In this document: positions 1-8,129 of the stretch, in pieces
Position numbering within the stretch: position 1 is the stretch's first letter
Layout of the letters: each line of letters begins with the position of its first letter
Source of the DNA: an uncultured Pseudomonadales bacterium
GTDB taxonomy: Bacteria; Pseudomonadota; Gammaproteobacteria; Pseudomonadales; Azotimanducaceae
Length of the DNA: 50,391 bases
Assembly (NCBI GenBank): GCA_938036875.1
Contig: CALHVX010000136.1
Span: 1-50,391 of the forward strand
Direction: 5' to 3'
The notes under the pieces: generated by a model
The model's input: only the letters and a program-made list of their open reading frames with translations
The model's database searches: none
Told to the model about the DNA's origin: nothing
Position numbers and translations under genes: made by a program

Positions 1-50
1 CCAGAGCCCAGGGCTCTGGTGAATGACCCTGGCACTTGGCTCTGACCCCC
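1..50. repeat. REP-like palindrome, copy A, cut by window edge
   Basis: The right arm, CTGGCACTTGGCTCTGACCCC at 29-49, is nearly the same as the right arms of the copies near 15131 and 40480. The first bases, CCAGAG, match the inner end of the left arm in those copies, so the rest of the left arm probably lies upstream of the window. Bases 1-19 are also a perfect palindrome by themselves (CCAGAGCCC, A, GGGCTCTGG). It sits just past the stop of the reverse-strand amidohydrolase. Confidence 0.6.
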
Positions 51-57
51 TCACTAC

Positions 58-1752
58 TTAGGCATTAGGTTGATTGCGCAGCACGCGACCAGAGCGTTGG
101 CCCGTAAGCGCACCGTTTTCAACGATAACCTCGCCATTGCAGATGGTAGCTAAGTAGCCTTTCGCTTTTTGCGTTAAGCGCGGCGTATCGGCTGGGAAGT
201 CGCGAATCAGGGTAGGCTGGCCTTCGATAACCTTGTCCACATCAATGATGTTAATGTCAGCGCGCATACCCACCGCTAGGGTGCCACGGTCGTCAAAGCC
301 CAGGATACGTGCCTGTGCGCTCGTTAACAGGCGAATGGTTTCTTCCAGCGTAAAGCTGCCTTTCTCTCGGTGCCAATGGGACAACATAAAGGTGGCCCAG
401 CCGGCATCAATGATTTGCGTTAGGTGCGCACCGGTATCCCCCAAGCTAGGCAGTATCCAATCATTTTTCAAGAAGTCCTCCATCGCATCGTAGTCCTTGT
501 TGCCGAAGCGAACGTGGAATAGCGCCTCGCCGTCGGTCTCCAACATCACACGTAACCAAGTCTCAGCCGGATGCTCACCTGCCGCTTTAGCAATAGCCGG
601 TAGAGATTGATCTGCCGCTTTGGTGTACTCAGGTGACTCACCTTCACCGAGAGAATAGAAGTTGCTGACCCAGGTGTGCAGAGACGGCGCGTTCTTGTCG
701 TCGTTGCCCATGTCGCTGGCTTCTTTGATTAGCGTTGCACGCGTGTCAGCGTCTTGAATCGCGGCAAGGCGCGATGGGAAGTCTAGGCTGATCAGTTTTT
801 TCCAAGCTGGTGACATAAACATGATGTTGGTTTTTAAGCCGGACAAGAAGCCAAAGGAGCGCGGTAGGGCAAGGCCCGTAATGTCGATACCTTCGGCTTG
901 CATGGATTCGATGATGTCAACATAGGCATTCGCTTTACCCGCTGCCCCCGGGATGTGTGGTGCAGTAAAGATCACGCGTGTTTGTGCGGCTAAGGCTTGT
1001 TCGCGTAACAGTGCCATTTCGGTATCTAGGCGAGTGTACTCGAGAACGTTTTGAACCAGCCCGTTATTATCACCAACCGCCTTAGCAATCGCCGTCATCT
1101 CTTCACTCTTAGCGAAGGTGCCGGGAATGCTGCGGCCATCAGGCATCTTGTGCGCAACCAAACGGCTGCTCGAAAAACCAACAGCCCCTTGTGCCACGGA
1201 TTGACCTGCAATCTCAGCCATCTGCGCAATCTCATCGCTGGTGGGTTCGTCGTCCACACCACGTTCGCCCATCACCCAAGTTCTGATGGCGCAGTGGCCC
1301 ACCATGCCAACGAGATTAATGGCGGGCTTTAACTTTTCTAGTGAATCTAGGTATTCACCGTAGCTTTCCCAGTCCCAAGGCAGGCCATCAAGAATGACTG
1401 AGCTTGGAATGTCTTCAACCGATTCCATCATGCCAGCTAAGTACTCGCGATCTTTTGGTTTGCAGGGCGCAAAGGTCACGCCGCAGTTGCCAATAAGCGC
1501 GGTGGTAACGCCATGCCAAACAATGGGGGTGAGATCAGGATCCCAGCCCGCTTGTGCATCCAGATGAGTATGAAGATCAACAAACCCAGGAGTTACCGCA
1601 TGCCCAGTGGCGTCAATCTCGCGGGAGCCTGTGCCTTCGACCTTGCCAACGGCGACAATGGTGTCGTTGTCGATGGCCACATCCCCTAGGTAGGGCTCTG
1701 AGCCGGTGCCGTCGACGATCAAGCCGCCGCGTATGATGAGGTCGTGAGACAT
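58..1752 (-). CDS. N-acyl-D-amino-acid deacylase family amidohydrolase
   Basis: A 564-residue metal-dependent hydrolase of the amidohydrolase superfamily. The family removes acyl groups from N-acyl-D-amino acids or related amides in the cytoplasm. Visible signatures are the metal motif HTHLD (His61, His63), the GNCGVTFAPC stretch with the cysteine typical of D-aminoacylases (Cys90), a GHCAIR histidine motif, and a late GDTGAH motif carrying the catalytic aspartate. The start at 1752 is chosen because AGGAG sits upstream of the ATG and the protein then opens with the usual MSHDLIIRGG strand. An upstream in-frame start would add 11 unsupported residues. It is divergent from the TraB-like gene. 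The family call is firm but the substrate is unknown. Confidence 0.9.
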   Translation of the reverse strand: MSHDLIIRGGLIVDGTGSEPYLGDVAIDNDTIVAVGKVEGTGSREIDATGHAVTPGFVDLHTHLDAQAGWDPDLTPIVWHGVTTALIGNCGVTFAPCKPKDREYLAGMMESVEDIPSSVILDGLPWDWESYGEYLDSLEKLKPAINLVGMVGHCAIRTWVMGERGVDDEPTSDEIAQMAEIAGQSVAQGAVGFSSSRLVAHKMPDGRSIPGTFAKSEEMTAIAKAVGDNNGLVQNVLEYTRLDTEMALLREQALAAQTRVIFTAPHIPGAAGKANAYVDIIESMQAEGIDITGLALPRSFGFLSGLKTNIMFMSPAWKKLISLDFPSRLAAIQDADTRATLIKEASDMGNDDKNAPSLHTWVSNFYSLGEGESPEYTKAADQSLPAIAKAAGEHPAETWLRVMLETDGEALFHVRFGNKDYDAMEDFLKNDWILPSLGDTGAHLTQIIDAGWATFMLSHWHREKGSFTLEETIRLLTSAQARILGFDDRGTLAVGMRADINIIDVDKVIEGQPTLIRDFPADTPRLTQKAKGYLATICNGEVIVENGALTGQRSGRVLRNQPNA

Positions 1753-1827
1753 GGTGAAGCTCCTAGTCCAAGTGATGGAGTACAATACACGAATCGATTA
1801 CGAGGCGTTCAGCCTGCCAGGAGGTAA

Positions 1828-2757
1828 ATGGTGTCCTATCAAACCCGTGTTCTAAGGGCTTTAAGCCTATTTGTGCTGCTCTTTTCCGGTTGCGCTACCA
1901 ACCAAGGGCCTGGGGTGGTCTCATCCGACGTTCCCTTGTGCAGCCCTGGTTCGCCTGCGCTTTATACCGCCCAAGACCAGGATACAACCCTGCACCTGTT
2001 CGGAACCGTGCACCTGCTTAAACCTGAAACTCAATGGCGAAACCCATCGTTTACAAAAGCCTGGACTGCCGCCGACACCGTGATGTTTGAAGCCGACGTG
2101 GACTCAACTGAGGCGCAAAGTGCGGTTGCTGCACTGGTTCGGCAGCATGGGGTGTTAGCGCAAGGCGACAGTTTGTTTGGATACCTGAATGAAGATCAAT
2201 CCACGCAAATGCAAGATTTTGCTGAAAGCCTTGGTGCCCCAAGGCAAGCCTTTGCCCCGCTAAAACCTTGGATGGCCAGTATCCAAATTAGCATGCAGCA
2301 TTTGATTCGCTCCGGCTACGCTCCGGGTGCTGGCGTGGAGTCAGTGCTTGCAACGCAAGCCAAAAGTGATGGCAAGGCCTTGGTTTATCTGGAATCTTTG
2401 GAGGACCAAGTGTTGGCCATGAGCTCACTGCCAATGCCTGACCAACTTGCCATGCTCAATGCAACGCTGGTTGGTCTACAAGATGATCCGGATGGCTTAG
2501 ATCGCCTAGTTGACAATTGGAGCCAAGGGAACCAGCAGGCACTAGCCGAAGAGTTTGTGGATATCGATGCGTTGGGTTCACAGGAAGTTTATGAAGCTTT
2601 GATGGTTCGGCGTAACCAGAATTGGGTTCCGCCTATTCAAGCGCTGATGAACGAGCCCGGGGTAAAGTTTGTTGCCGTGGGTGCTGGCCACATGGTGGGC
2701 GAAGACAGCGTTTTAGCTATGTTAGCAGGTCAGGGCATCGTCTTGTCCTGCGAGTAA
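1828..2757 (+). CDS. TraB/GumN family lipoprotein
   Basis: A 309-residue protein with a lipoprotein signal peptide (lipobox LFSGC near residue 22), so it is probably anchored in a membrane on the periplasmic side. The TraB/PrgY/GumN family has two glycine-histidine motifs at its ends. Here they are GTVHLL, about 60 residues in, and VGAGHMVG near the C terminus. Family members have been linked to peptide pheromone shutdown or proteolysis, but no role can be assigned here. A strong AGGAGGTAA ribosome site precedes the ATG. It converges with the downstream XRE-type regulator gene, with 10 bases between the stops. Confidence 0.88.
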   Translation: MVSYQTRVLRALSLFVLLFSGCATNQGPGVVSSDVPLCSPGSPALYTAQDQDTTLHLFGTVHLLKPETQWRNPSFTKAWTAADTVMFEADVDSTEAQSAVAALVRQHGVLAQGDSLFGYLNEDQSTQMQDFAESLGAPRQAFAPLKPWMASIQISMQHLIRSGYAPGAGVESVLATQAKSDGKALVYLESLEDQVLAMSSLPMPDQLAMLNATLVGLQDDPDGLDRLVDNWSQGNQQALAEEFVDIDALGSQEVYEALMVRRNQNWVPPIQALMNEPGVKFVAVGAGHMVGEDSVLAMLAGQGIVLSCE

Positions 2758-2767
2758 CGCTAGCGCG

Positions 2768-3505
2768 TCAAGAGTTTCGCATAGCACTAAATTCTTGGGG
2801 CTCCCAGTCGCTACGAAATGCCAGCATCAAGCCGCTACCGTTGCGCTGGTCTAGTGGCAGCCGTGAATCCCGTTCTGCCGCTTCGTTGAACTCTTCGTAA
2901 AGCACACGCAATCTGTCTCGAAAGCGCTGTGCTGTATCCGGCGTCACCGTTCCCCAAGCAAATCGAAAGTGGCTTTTGTCGCGAATGAGCTTCTTATCGA
3001 AGAAGCTGCTGAAAATGCTATTCACAAAGTAACTCTCAATGGCACCGCCAGCGCGCCAGTGAAACCCGCGCGCTAGCCGCATTCGATAGCGATTGTCTTC
3101 TAGCAACTCAATAATGTTGAGACGATCCAAGCGTACAAACAAACGCTGCAAGTCGTGCTCTTCGAAGCGATACATCTCCAGCACCTCGCTAAAGCGATAG
3201 CGGTTGATCACACATATGGCGCATAACAATAGCTGCGGGTTGTTGGCGAGCTCTTGCTCAACTTCCGCGGAAAGCTCGTCAAACCGTTCTTGCTGGTCAT
3301 CGCTCATGCGCACCAGGTCTGTTAACTCAGCGCCGGCCAGCTTGGTCAGCGCTTCGATACGCTGCAGGGTAAAACTTTGCTCCGCAAACAGGCGCTTGAT
3401 GCTGGCTTCAGAAAGATCTAGCGCCTCGGCGGCCTGGGCATAGGTAATGCCGGACTTGCGCAGCAACCCTTTGAGGGCGTTGGTTATAGCTTGGGTACCT
3501 GACAT
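2768..3505 (-). CDS. XRE-type helix-turn-helix transcriptional regulator
   Basis: A 245-residue DNA-binding protein. Residues 5-60 form an XRE/Cro-like helix-turn-helix (ITYAQAAEALDLSEASIKRL). The rest is a helical, charged effector or dimerization region of unknown type with a hydrophobic LLLCAICVI helix near residue 95. It is longer than a simple Cro repressor. It is divergent from a CaiB/BaiF CoA-transferase gene, and the 200-bp gap holds a good inverted repeat 24 bases upstream of its start codon. Autoregulation and control of the CoA-transferase are therefore plausible inferences. The ligand is unknown. Confidence 0.82.
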   Translation of the reverse strand: MSGTQAITNALKGLLRKSGITYAQAAEALDLSEASIKRLFAEQSFTLQRIEALTKLAGAELTDLVRMSDDQQERFDELSAEVEQELANNPQLLLCAICVINRYRFSEVLEMYRFEEHDLQRLFVRLDRLNIIELLEDNRYRMRLARGFHWRAGGAIESYFVNSIFSSFFDKKLIRDKSHFRFAWGTVTPDTAQRFRDRLRVLYEEFNEAAERDSRLPLDQRNGSGLMLAFRSDWEPQEFSAMRNS

Positions 3506-3528
3506 TCAACTCTCCTGAGCGGCGACAT

Positions 3529-3556
3529 GGTATCGATAGTCGTGTATTTCGATACC
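3529..3556. promoter_or_regulatory. Candidate operator for the XRE-type regulator
   Basis: A perfect 8-bp inverted repeat, GGTATCGA (3529-3536) and TCGATACC (3549-3556). The half-site centres are 20 bp apart, about two helical turns. It lies just upstream of the reverse-strand regulator start (3505) and upstream of the forward CoA-transferase gene (3708). Position and spacing suit a dimeric repressor site; binding is inferred. Confidence 0.45.
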
Positions 3557-3707
3557 TAATGCCAATACTCAGCGCACTAAACCCACGACAGCAGCATTTC
3601 GGGCGTAGTATACGAGCCTACGTGGTGCGTTTGAGCCAGAACTTGGAGGACACGTTAACCAACGGAAGCCCTGGCAATCGATGGTGGCTAGGTACTAACC
3701 TTTACGA

Positions 3708-4850
3708 ATGAGCAAAATGACCGACACAACAAATGATCCTGCAGATAGTCTTGCTGACATGAATCAAGAGCAACCGCTTAGAGGTCCGCTGTCGGGGGTT
3801 CGAGTTTTAGATCTGTCTGCGGTGGTGTCAGGCCCCATGGCCGCCATGGTGTTGGCCGACCAAGGTGCTGACGTCATCAAAGTAGAGCCGCCGGGTTGGG
3901 GGGATGGTATTCGGCACTTAGGCGCTACCCACAACGGGGTAAGCGCCATATTCTGCATGATCAATCGCAACAAGCGGTCGATTGCCATCAACTGGAAAAC
4001 ACCGGCCGGTGCCGCGCTAGTACGCAAGTTGGCTTCTACCTGTGACGTGCTCTTGCAAAACTATCGGCCCGGAAAGCTAGACAGAGCGGGCCTTGGCTTT
4101 GAGGATTTGCAGAAGACCTGTCCTGATCTGATTTACACCTCGGTAAACGGTATGGGCGAGACAGGACCCTACGCAGGCCAAAAAGTATATGACTATGTTA
4201 TTCAAGGCATCTCGGGAGTAACCGACGCGCAAGGCGTAGGCGGGGGTAAAGGTGGGCAAAAGATGGTCCGTACTATTGTTTACGACAAGGTCACCTCGCT
4301 AACCGTGGCTCAAGGCATAACAGCGGCGCTGTTTGCGCGCGAGCGTGGGGCGGGTGGCCAACACTTGCGCTTGTCCATGTTGGATGCCGGGTTGCAATTC
4401 AACTGGCCGGATCTAATGTGGAACCACTCCTTTCTTACGGACTCCGGTGAGGTGCAACTCTCCGGTGACCTAGCGGACATGTACGAAGTGATTAGCACAG
4501 CAGATGGTGCCATTGTGTCGCATCCCTTGGGTGGAGATGCGTCCGGTTACTCAACCGAAGAGTTGCTGGAGCTGTTTGCGCATAACGATGTACCGGTGGC
4601 GCGGGCGAACTCTCGGGCAGAGGTACCTTTTGATCCCCAAGTGGTGGCAACCGAAGCCTTGGTTAGCTACGAACACCCACGGGCTGGACCGTTGCAACAA
4701 CCGCGATCTTCGATGCGCTTTGAAGGGACGCCGCTGGCACCGATACGACCGGCACCAGAGGTGGGTGAACATACGGTGGAAATTCTTGCGGAGTTAGGCA
4801 TGTCAGAAGACGAGATGAGTGAGCTTGCGGTGCAGGGTGTGTTTGGTTGA
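3708..4850 (+). CDS. CaiB/BaiF (family III) CoA-transferase, shortened
   Basis: A 380-residue CoA-transferase that would move CoA between carboxylic acids through a covalent aspartyl-CoA intermediate. The N-terminal fold motifs are clear: GVRVLDLS, GADVIKVEPP, NRNKRSIAIN and LLQNYRPGKL. Asp162 in KVYDYVIQ is the likely catalytic aspartate. After TADGAIVSH (about residue 265) the sequence moves quickly to the closing segments, so the usual small-domain region appears shortened relative to typical family members of about 400 residues. Two ATG codons (3708 and 3717) are possible starts and neither has a clear ribosome site. It is divergent from the XRE-type regulator. The acyl substrate is unknown. 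Confidence 0.85.
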   Translation: MSKMTDTTNDPADSLADMNQEQPLRGPLSGVRVLDLSAVVSGPMAAMVLADQGADVIKVEPPGWGDGIRHLGATHNGVSAIFCMINRNKRSIAINWKTPAGAALVRKLASTCDVLLQNYRPGKLDRAGLGFEDLQKTCPDLIYTSVNGMGETGPYAGQKVYDYVIQGISGVTDAQGVGGGKGGQKMVRTIVYDKVTSLTVAQGITAALFARERGAGGQHLRLSMLDAGLQFNWPDLMWNHSFLTDSGEVQLSGDLADMYEVISTADGAIVSHPLGGDASGYSTEELLELFAHNDVPVARANSRAEVPFDPQVVATEALVSYEHPRAGPLQQPRSSMRFEGTPLAPIRPAPEVGEHTVEILAELGMSEDEMSELAVQGVFG

Positions 4851-4916
4851 GCCAAGCTATTAAAAACGATGAAGAGCGACCAATAAAAAAATTTCTAGTT
4901 AGAAGGAGCGTTGTCC

Positions 4917-5312
4917 ATGGCAGAGCTGTTAAACGATATGCCCGTTTGGGTTTGGGTGCTCGGTGGTATCATCGGCTATGCATTCTTTTTCGGCGATTCA
5001 ACACTCTGGGAGCTTGAAGCTAAGTTTCCCTTGGTTGAAGGGGTCGGGCGCGGTAGCATCGAGTTTGAGGCGAAAAAGAAGGCGGGCACGCTGATTGAGT
5101 GCGAGTTCGATCTGGTGGAAGAGCAGCGCAACAAAGCAATGCAAATCTATTTGGCTGGCCAACTTGTGTTTACCGTGCCCCAAAGTACCAACACCGGCCG
5201 ATTTAAACTGGAAGAGCCGCTACCGCAACTGCAAAAACCACAAGAGGGAGCCTTGGTAACGGTGAAGCTTGATGGGCGAGAAGTCTTTTCGGCTCCGTTG
5301 GTTTTGGATTAA
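4917..5312 (+). CDS. Small protein with one N-terminal hydrophobic segment, unknown
   Basis: A 131-residue protein of unknown function. Residues 8-25 (VWVWVLGGIIGYAFFF) are hydrophobic and could be a membrane anchor. The rest is polar, beta-rich looking and without cysteine pairs. An AGAAGGAG ribosome site at 4901-4908 is well spaced for the ATG at 4917, and too close for the in-frame TTG at 4911. It lies 66 bases after the CoA-transferase and could be co-transcribed. I recognise no family. Confidence 0.65.
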   Translation: MAELLNDMPVWVWVLGGIIGYAFFFGDSTLWELEAKFPLVEGVGRGSIEFEAKKKAGTLIECEFDLVEEQRNKAMQIYLAGQLVFTVPQSTNTGRFKLEEPLPQLQKPQEGALVTVKLDGREVFSAPLVLD

Positions 5313-5369
5313 AGGCGGGTAGCTTTAGCGGCTGAGTCATGAGCAACGAGCGCTTAGTTAATTGCGCCG

Positions 5370-5927
5370 TTACTGTCGCTGTCCAGTCCAGTTTGCCGCT
5401 TTGCCGAGCTGTCGTGCCCTGGGCTTTGCCATCTCCACAGATCCGGTGAATACCTGACCTGTATCATCCAGCAACAGGCTGAAGACACCGCGGCGATCAA
5501 AGTTGTCTTGCTCGATGTGGCCAACAAACACGTTGTTGTGGACGCGCCCCACTAAGTGCCCGGTTTCTTCAGGCAGCTTACGGCCATTGGCTTTGGTGAC
5601 GCTGTTGATCTTATATTTAAAGACCATGCGGCACGCAGAACCCACGGTGACTACATGTTCAAAGCTGGCTTCTCTGCCACCCGCAATGCCGTTCCACTGT
5701 TTAGCGGGCTTGGTGGCCAGCAGCCAGCTGCGGCGTTTCTTGGACCAGCGAGAGATCTTTTTGCAGGCAAGCTCTTGCTCCGTGCGGCCTTCATCAAACT
5801 GGATGCCGTCGGTGCAGGTTTGCAGAAAGTCGATTTGGCTTGCGTCGCTGCATAGACGGTCTTCCGCGGCCACCTTGGCGGAGCCTAGTAGCAGGGCGAT
5901 AGACAAGGTTAGAAGGGTTAGTCTCAT
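5370..5927 (-). CDS. Exported protein of unknown function
   Basis: A 185-residue protein. Its first 20 residues (MRLTLLTLSIALLLGSAKVA) form a typical Sec signal peptide ending near VAAEDR, so the mature protein is probably periplasmic. The mature part carries several cysteines (CSD, QTC, CKK, CRM) that could form disulfides and a C-terminal half rich in beta-type sequence. The start at 5927 is chosen because the signal peptide begins there; the in-frame upstream start at 5987 would add 20 residues. I recognise no family. It is divergent from the DUF47-PiT pair. Confidence 0.65.
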   Translation of the reverse strand: MRLTLLTLSIALLLGSAKVAAEDRLCSDASQIDFLQTCTDGIQFDEGRTEQELACKKISRWSKKRRSWLLATKPAKQWNGIAGGREASFEHVVTVGSACRMVFKYKINSVTKANGRKLPEETGHLVGRVHNNVFVGHIEQDNFDRRGVFSLLLDDTGQVFTGSVEMAKPRARQLGKAANWTGQRQ

Positions 5928-6094
5928 TGGGGTTCCATAAGCTGCTTCAGTGTTACCCAAATGATAACAGCCTCGAACCAAGAACATTAGCCTCTGTCAG
6001 GCAGCTTAAACGCATTATCAAAGCCATATTTATAGTGCACAGCACTGCGCATATTTGTAGTATGCGCCACTTCATCGTCACCACGTCTACTGCT

Positions 6095-6778
6095 ATGGCA
6101 AACGTTTCAGGTTATTTTTCTAAGGTTTTCGGCGAGTCCCCCTTTGGCGACTTGCAGGACCACGCCAAGCTGTGCCTAGCAGCAACTGAAGAGCTAAAAA
6201 CACTCTTCCCAGCGACTTTTGATGGCCAGTGGGGAGAGGTTGAAAAGTCTTACAACCGGTTGTCTGAACTAGAGCAACAAGCGGATCAGATTAAGCGAAA
6301 GATTCGGACGAACCTTCCAAGAGGTTTGTTTCTGCCAGTAGCCAGAGCAGACCTGCTGGATTTGTTGGGTTGCCAGGATGAGTTGGCGAATACGGCTCGA
6401 GATATTGCCGGACGCGTGCTGGGTCGTGAGCTGCAATTTCCAGCTGAGCTTCGGGATGACGTACTCAAATTGGTTGATACAACCGTGGCCACCTGCAGCA
6501 CCTCCCAGCAGATTGTTGATCGGTTGGACGAACTCATCAACACCGCCTTCAAAGGACCGCAAGCAAGAATTGTGGTTGACCTGATCGAAGAGGTAGAAGG
6601 GCTAGAGCACGAGACAGACCAACTGGTTGTGCGCATTCGCCGCGTCTTCCAAACCATTGAAGATCAGTACCCGCCTGTACAAGTGATCTTCCTCTATCGC
6701 ATCCTAGATTTCATTACAGAACTTGCTGATGATGCCGAAAAAGTCGCCCACCGCGTACAACTGATGTTAGCTAAGTAG
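6095..6778 (+). CDS. DUF47 / PhoU-like phosphate transport accessory protein
   Basis: A 227-residue, almost wholly helical cytoplasmic protein of the DUF47 (TIGR00153, PhoU-like) family. Members are usually encoded beside PiT transporters and are thought to modulate phosphate uptake. Typical features are the N-terminal SGYFSKVFGESPFGDLQDHA segment, the helix LEQQADQIKRKIRTNLPRGL with its charged heptads, and the closing helix ILDFITELADDAEKVAHRV. The start at 6095 (MANVSGYF) gives the normal family length; the longer open frame from 5927 adds about 56 unrelated residues. It precedes the PiT gene by 61 bases, so one transcript is likely. Confidence 0.88.
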   Translation: MANVSGYFSKVFGESPFGDLQDHAKLCLAATEELKTLFPATFDGQWGEVEKSYNRLSELEQQADQIKRKIRTNLPRGLFLPVARADLLDLLGCQDELANTARDIAGRVLGRELQFPAELRDDVLKLVDTTVATCSTSQQIVDRLDELINTAFKGPQARIVVDLIEEVEGLEHETDQLVVRIRRVFQTIEDQYPPVQVIFLYRILDFITELADDAEKVAHRVQLMLAK

Positions 6779-6839
6779 CCGCTTGCAAACGCGAATCTTT
6801 GCAACACCCAATAAACTAAAACGACACTAAGAGACGCGT

Positions 6840-8090
6840 ATGGAATATGAAGGCATCTTACTGATTCTAGCCCTTTGCTTTGGTTTGTACATGGCTTGGG
6901 GGATCGGGGCTAATGATGTTGCCAATGCAATGGCTACCTCGGTCGGCTCTAAAGCGTTAACGGTAAAACACGCGATTATCATCGCGGGCATATTTGAGTT
7001 TTTAGGGGCGTTTCTGGCTGGCGGAGAGGTGACCTCTACCATCCGCAAAGGCATCATTGATTCCGGCATGATAGACGATGCCAGCGTTATGGTTTTTGGT
7101 ATGTTGGCCTCTTTGCTCGCGGCGGCCGTGTGGCTCACGGTTGCTTCACGGTTTGGTTGGCCAGTCTCCACAACACATTCTATTGTGGGTGCAATTGTTG
7201 GTTTTGCCATCGTGTCGGTGGGGGTTGATGCGGTGTATTGGGGCAAGTTGGGTACCATTGCCGCCAGTTGGGTCGTCTCGCCGCTATTGTCTGGCATCAT
7301 TGCCTTCTTTCTCATTACCTCTGTCCAAAAACTTATCTTCGAGCGCGAAGATCCAGAGAAAGAAGCACGGCGATTTGTGCCCTTTTACATCTTCTTAACC
7401 GCAGTCATCATTGCTTTGGTAACCTTTCTGAAAGGCCTGAAACATGTTGGCTTAGAGGTGACTCCGGGACAGGCAATTTTGGGTTCGTTAGCAATCGCCT
7501 TGGCAGTCACCTTTATTGGTATTGGCTTTATCCGTCGTTTACCTGCGGTCCCGAAGCAAGAGCTAGAAGATTCCGCGTTTGCTAACGTCGAAAAAGTTTT
7601 TGTTGTTTTGATGGTGGTAACCGCTTGTGCTATGGCCTTTGCGCATGGCTCTAACGATGTTGCCAATGCCATTGGTCCGGTTGCCGCGATTGTTTCTATT
7701 GTTAACACCGGTGAGATTGGCCAGAAGTCGCCGGTACCCGTTTACGTGTTGTTGCTGGGAGCCGTGGGCATTGTGGTTGGGCTTGCCACCTTTGGCCGAC
7801 GGGTGATGGCCATGGTTGGTAATCGCATCACCGAACTTACCCCTAGTCGTGGCTTTGCAGCGACCTTAGCAGCGGCTACAACGGTGGTTGTGGCCAGTGC
7901 TACCGGTCTTCCTATATCGACCACGCATACGCTGGTGGGTGCAGTGTTGGGGGTAGGCATCGCCAGGGGGATTGGCGCGCTTAACTTAGGTGTGGTTCGC
8001 AGCATCTTTACCTCTTGGGTTATCACGCTCCCGGTTGGCGCAGCGCTGGCCGTGGTCTTTTACTTTTTGCTTCAGGCCACTCTTGGTTAA
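6840..8090 (+). CDS. PiT family inorganic phosphate transporter
   Basis: A 416-residue inner-membrane carrier that imports phosphate, usually as a metal-phosphate complex or with a cation. The two inverted PiT signatures are clear: GANDVANAMATSVGSKALT near residue 24 and AHGSNDVANAIGP near residue 264. Each half also has a STTHS/T motif (PVSTTHSIVGA and PISTTHTLVGA). About ten hydrophobic segments flank a short hydrophilic loop with EREDPEKEARR. It follows the DUF47 gene and probably shares its transcript. Confidence 0.95.
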   Translation: MEYEGILLILALCFGLYMAWGIGANDVANAMATSVGSKALTVKHAIIIAGIFEFLGAFLAGGEVTSTIRKGIIDSGMIDDASVMVFGMLASLLAAAVWLTVASRFGWPVSTTHSIVGAIVGFAIVSVGVDAVYWGKLGTIAASWVVSPLLSGIIAFFLITSVQKLIFEREDPEKEARRFVPFYIFLTAVIIALVTFLKGLKHVGLEVTPGQAILGSLAIALAVTFIGIGFIRRLPAVPKQELEDSAFANVEKVFVVLMVVTACAMAFAHGSNDVANAIGPVAAIVSIVNTGEIGQKSPVPVYVLLLGAVGIVVGLATFGRRVMAMVGNRITELTPSRGFAATLAAATTVVVASATGLPISTTHTLVGAVLGVGIARGIGALNLGVVRSIFTSWVITLPVGAALAVVFYFLLQATLG

Positions 8091-8129
8091 CGCCTTCAAG
8101 CAACTTTGCCAGCGGGCCAGAGGAAGTTG

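Noticed and set aside
4911-4916. TTG start for the small membrane protein
   Set aside because: It would leave only two bases after the ribosome site; the ATG at 4917 has normal spacing.
5994-6036. Possible Pho box (CTGTCAG-N4-CTTAAAC) and TATAGT upstream of the DUF47-PiT pair
   Set aside because: The second half-site matches the consensus poorly and the spacing to TATAGT is too long, so it was not listed as a feature.
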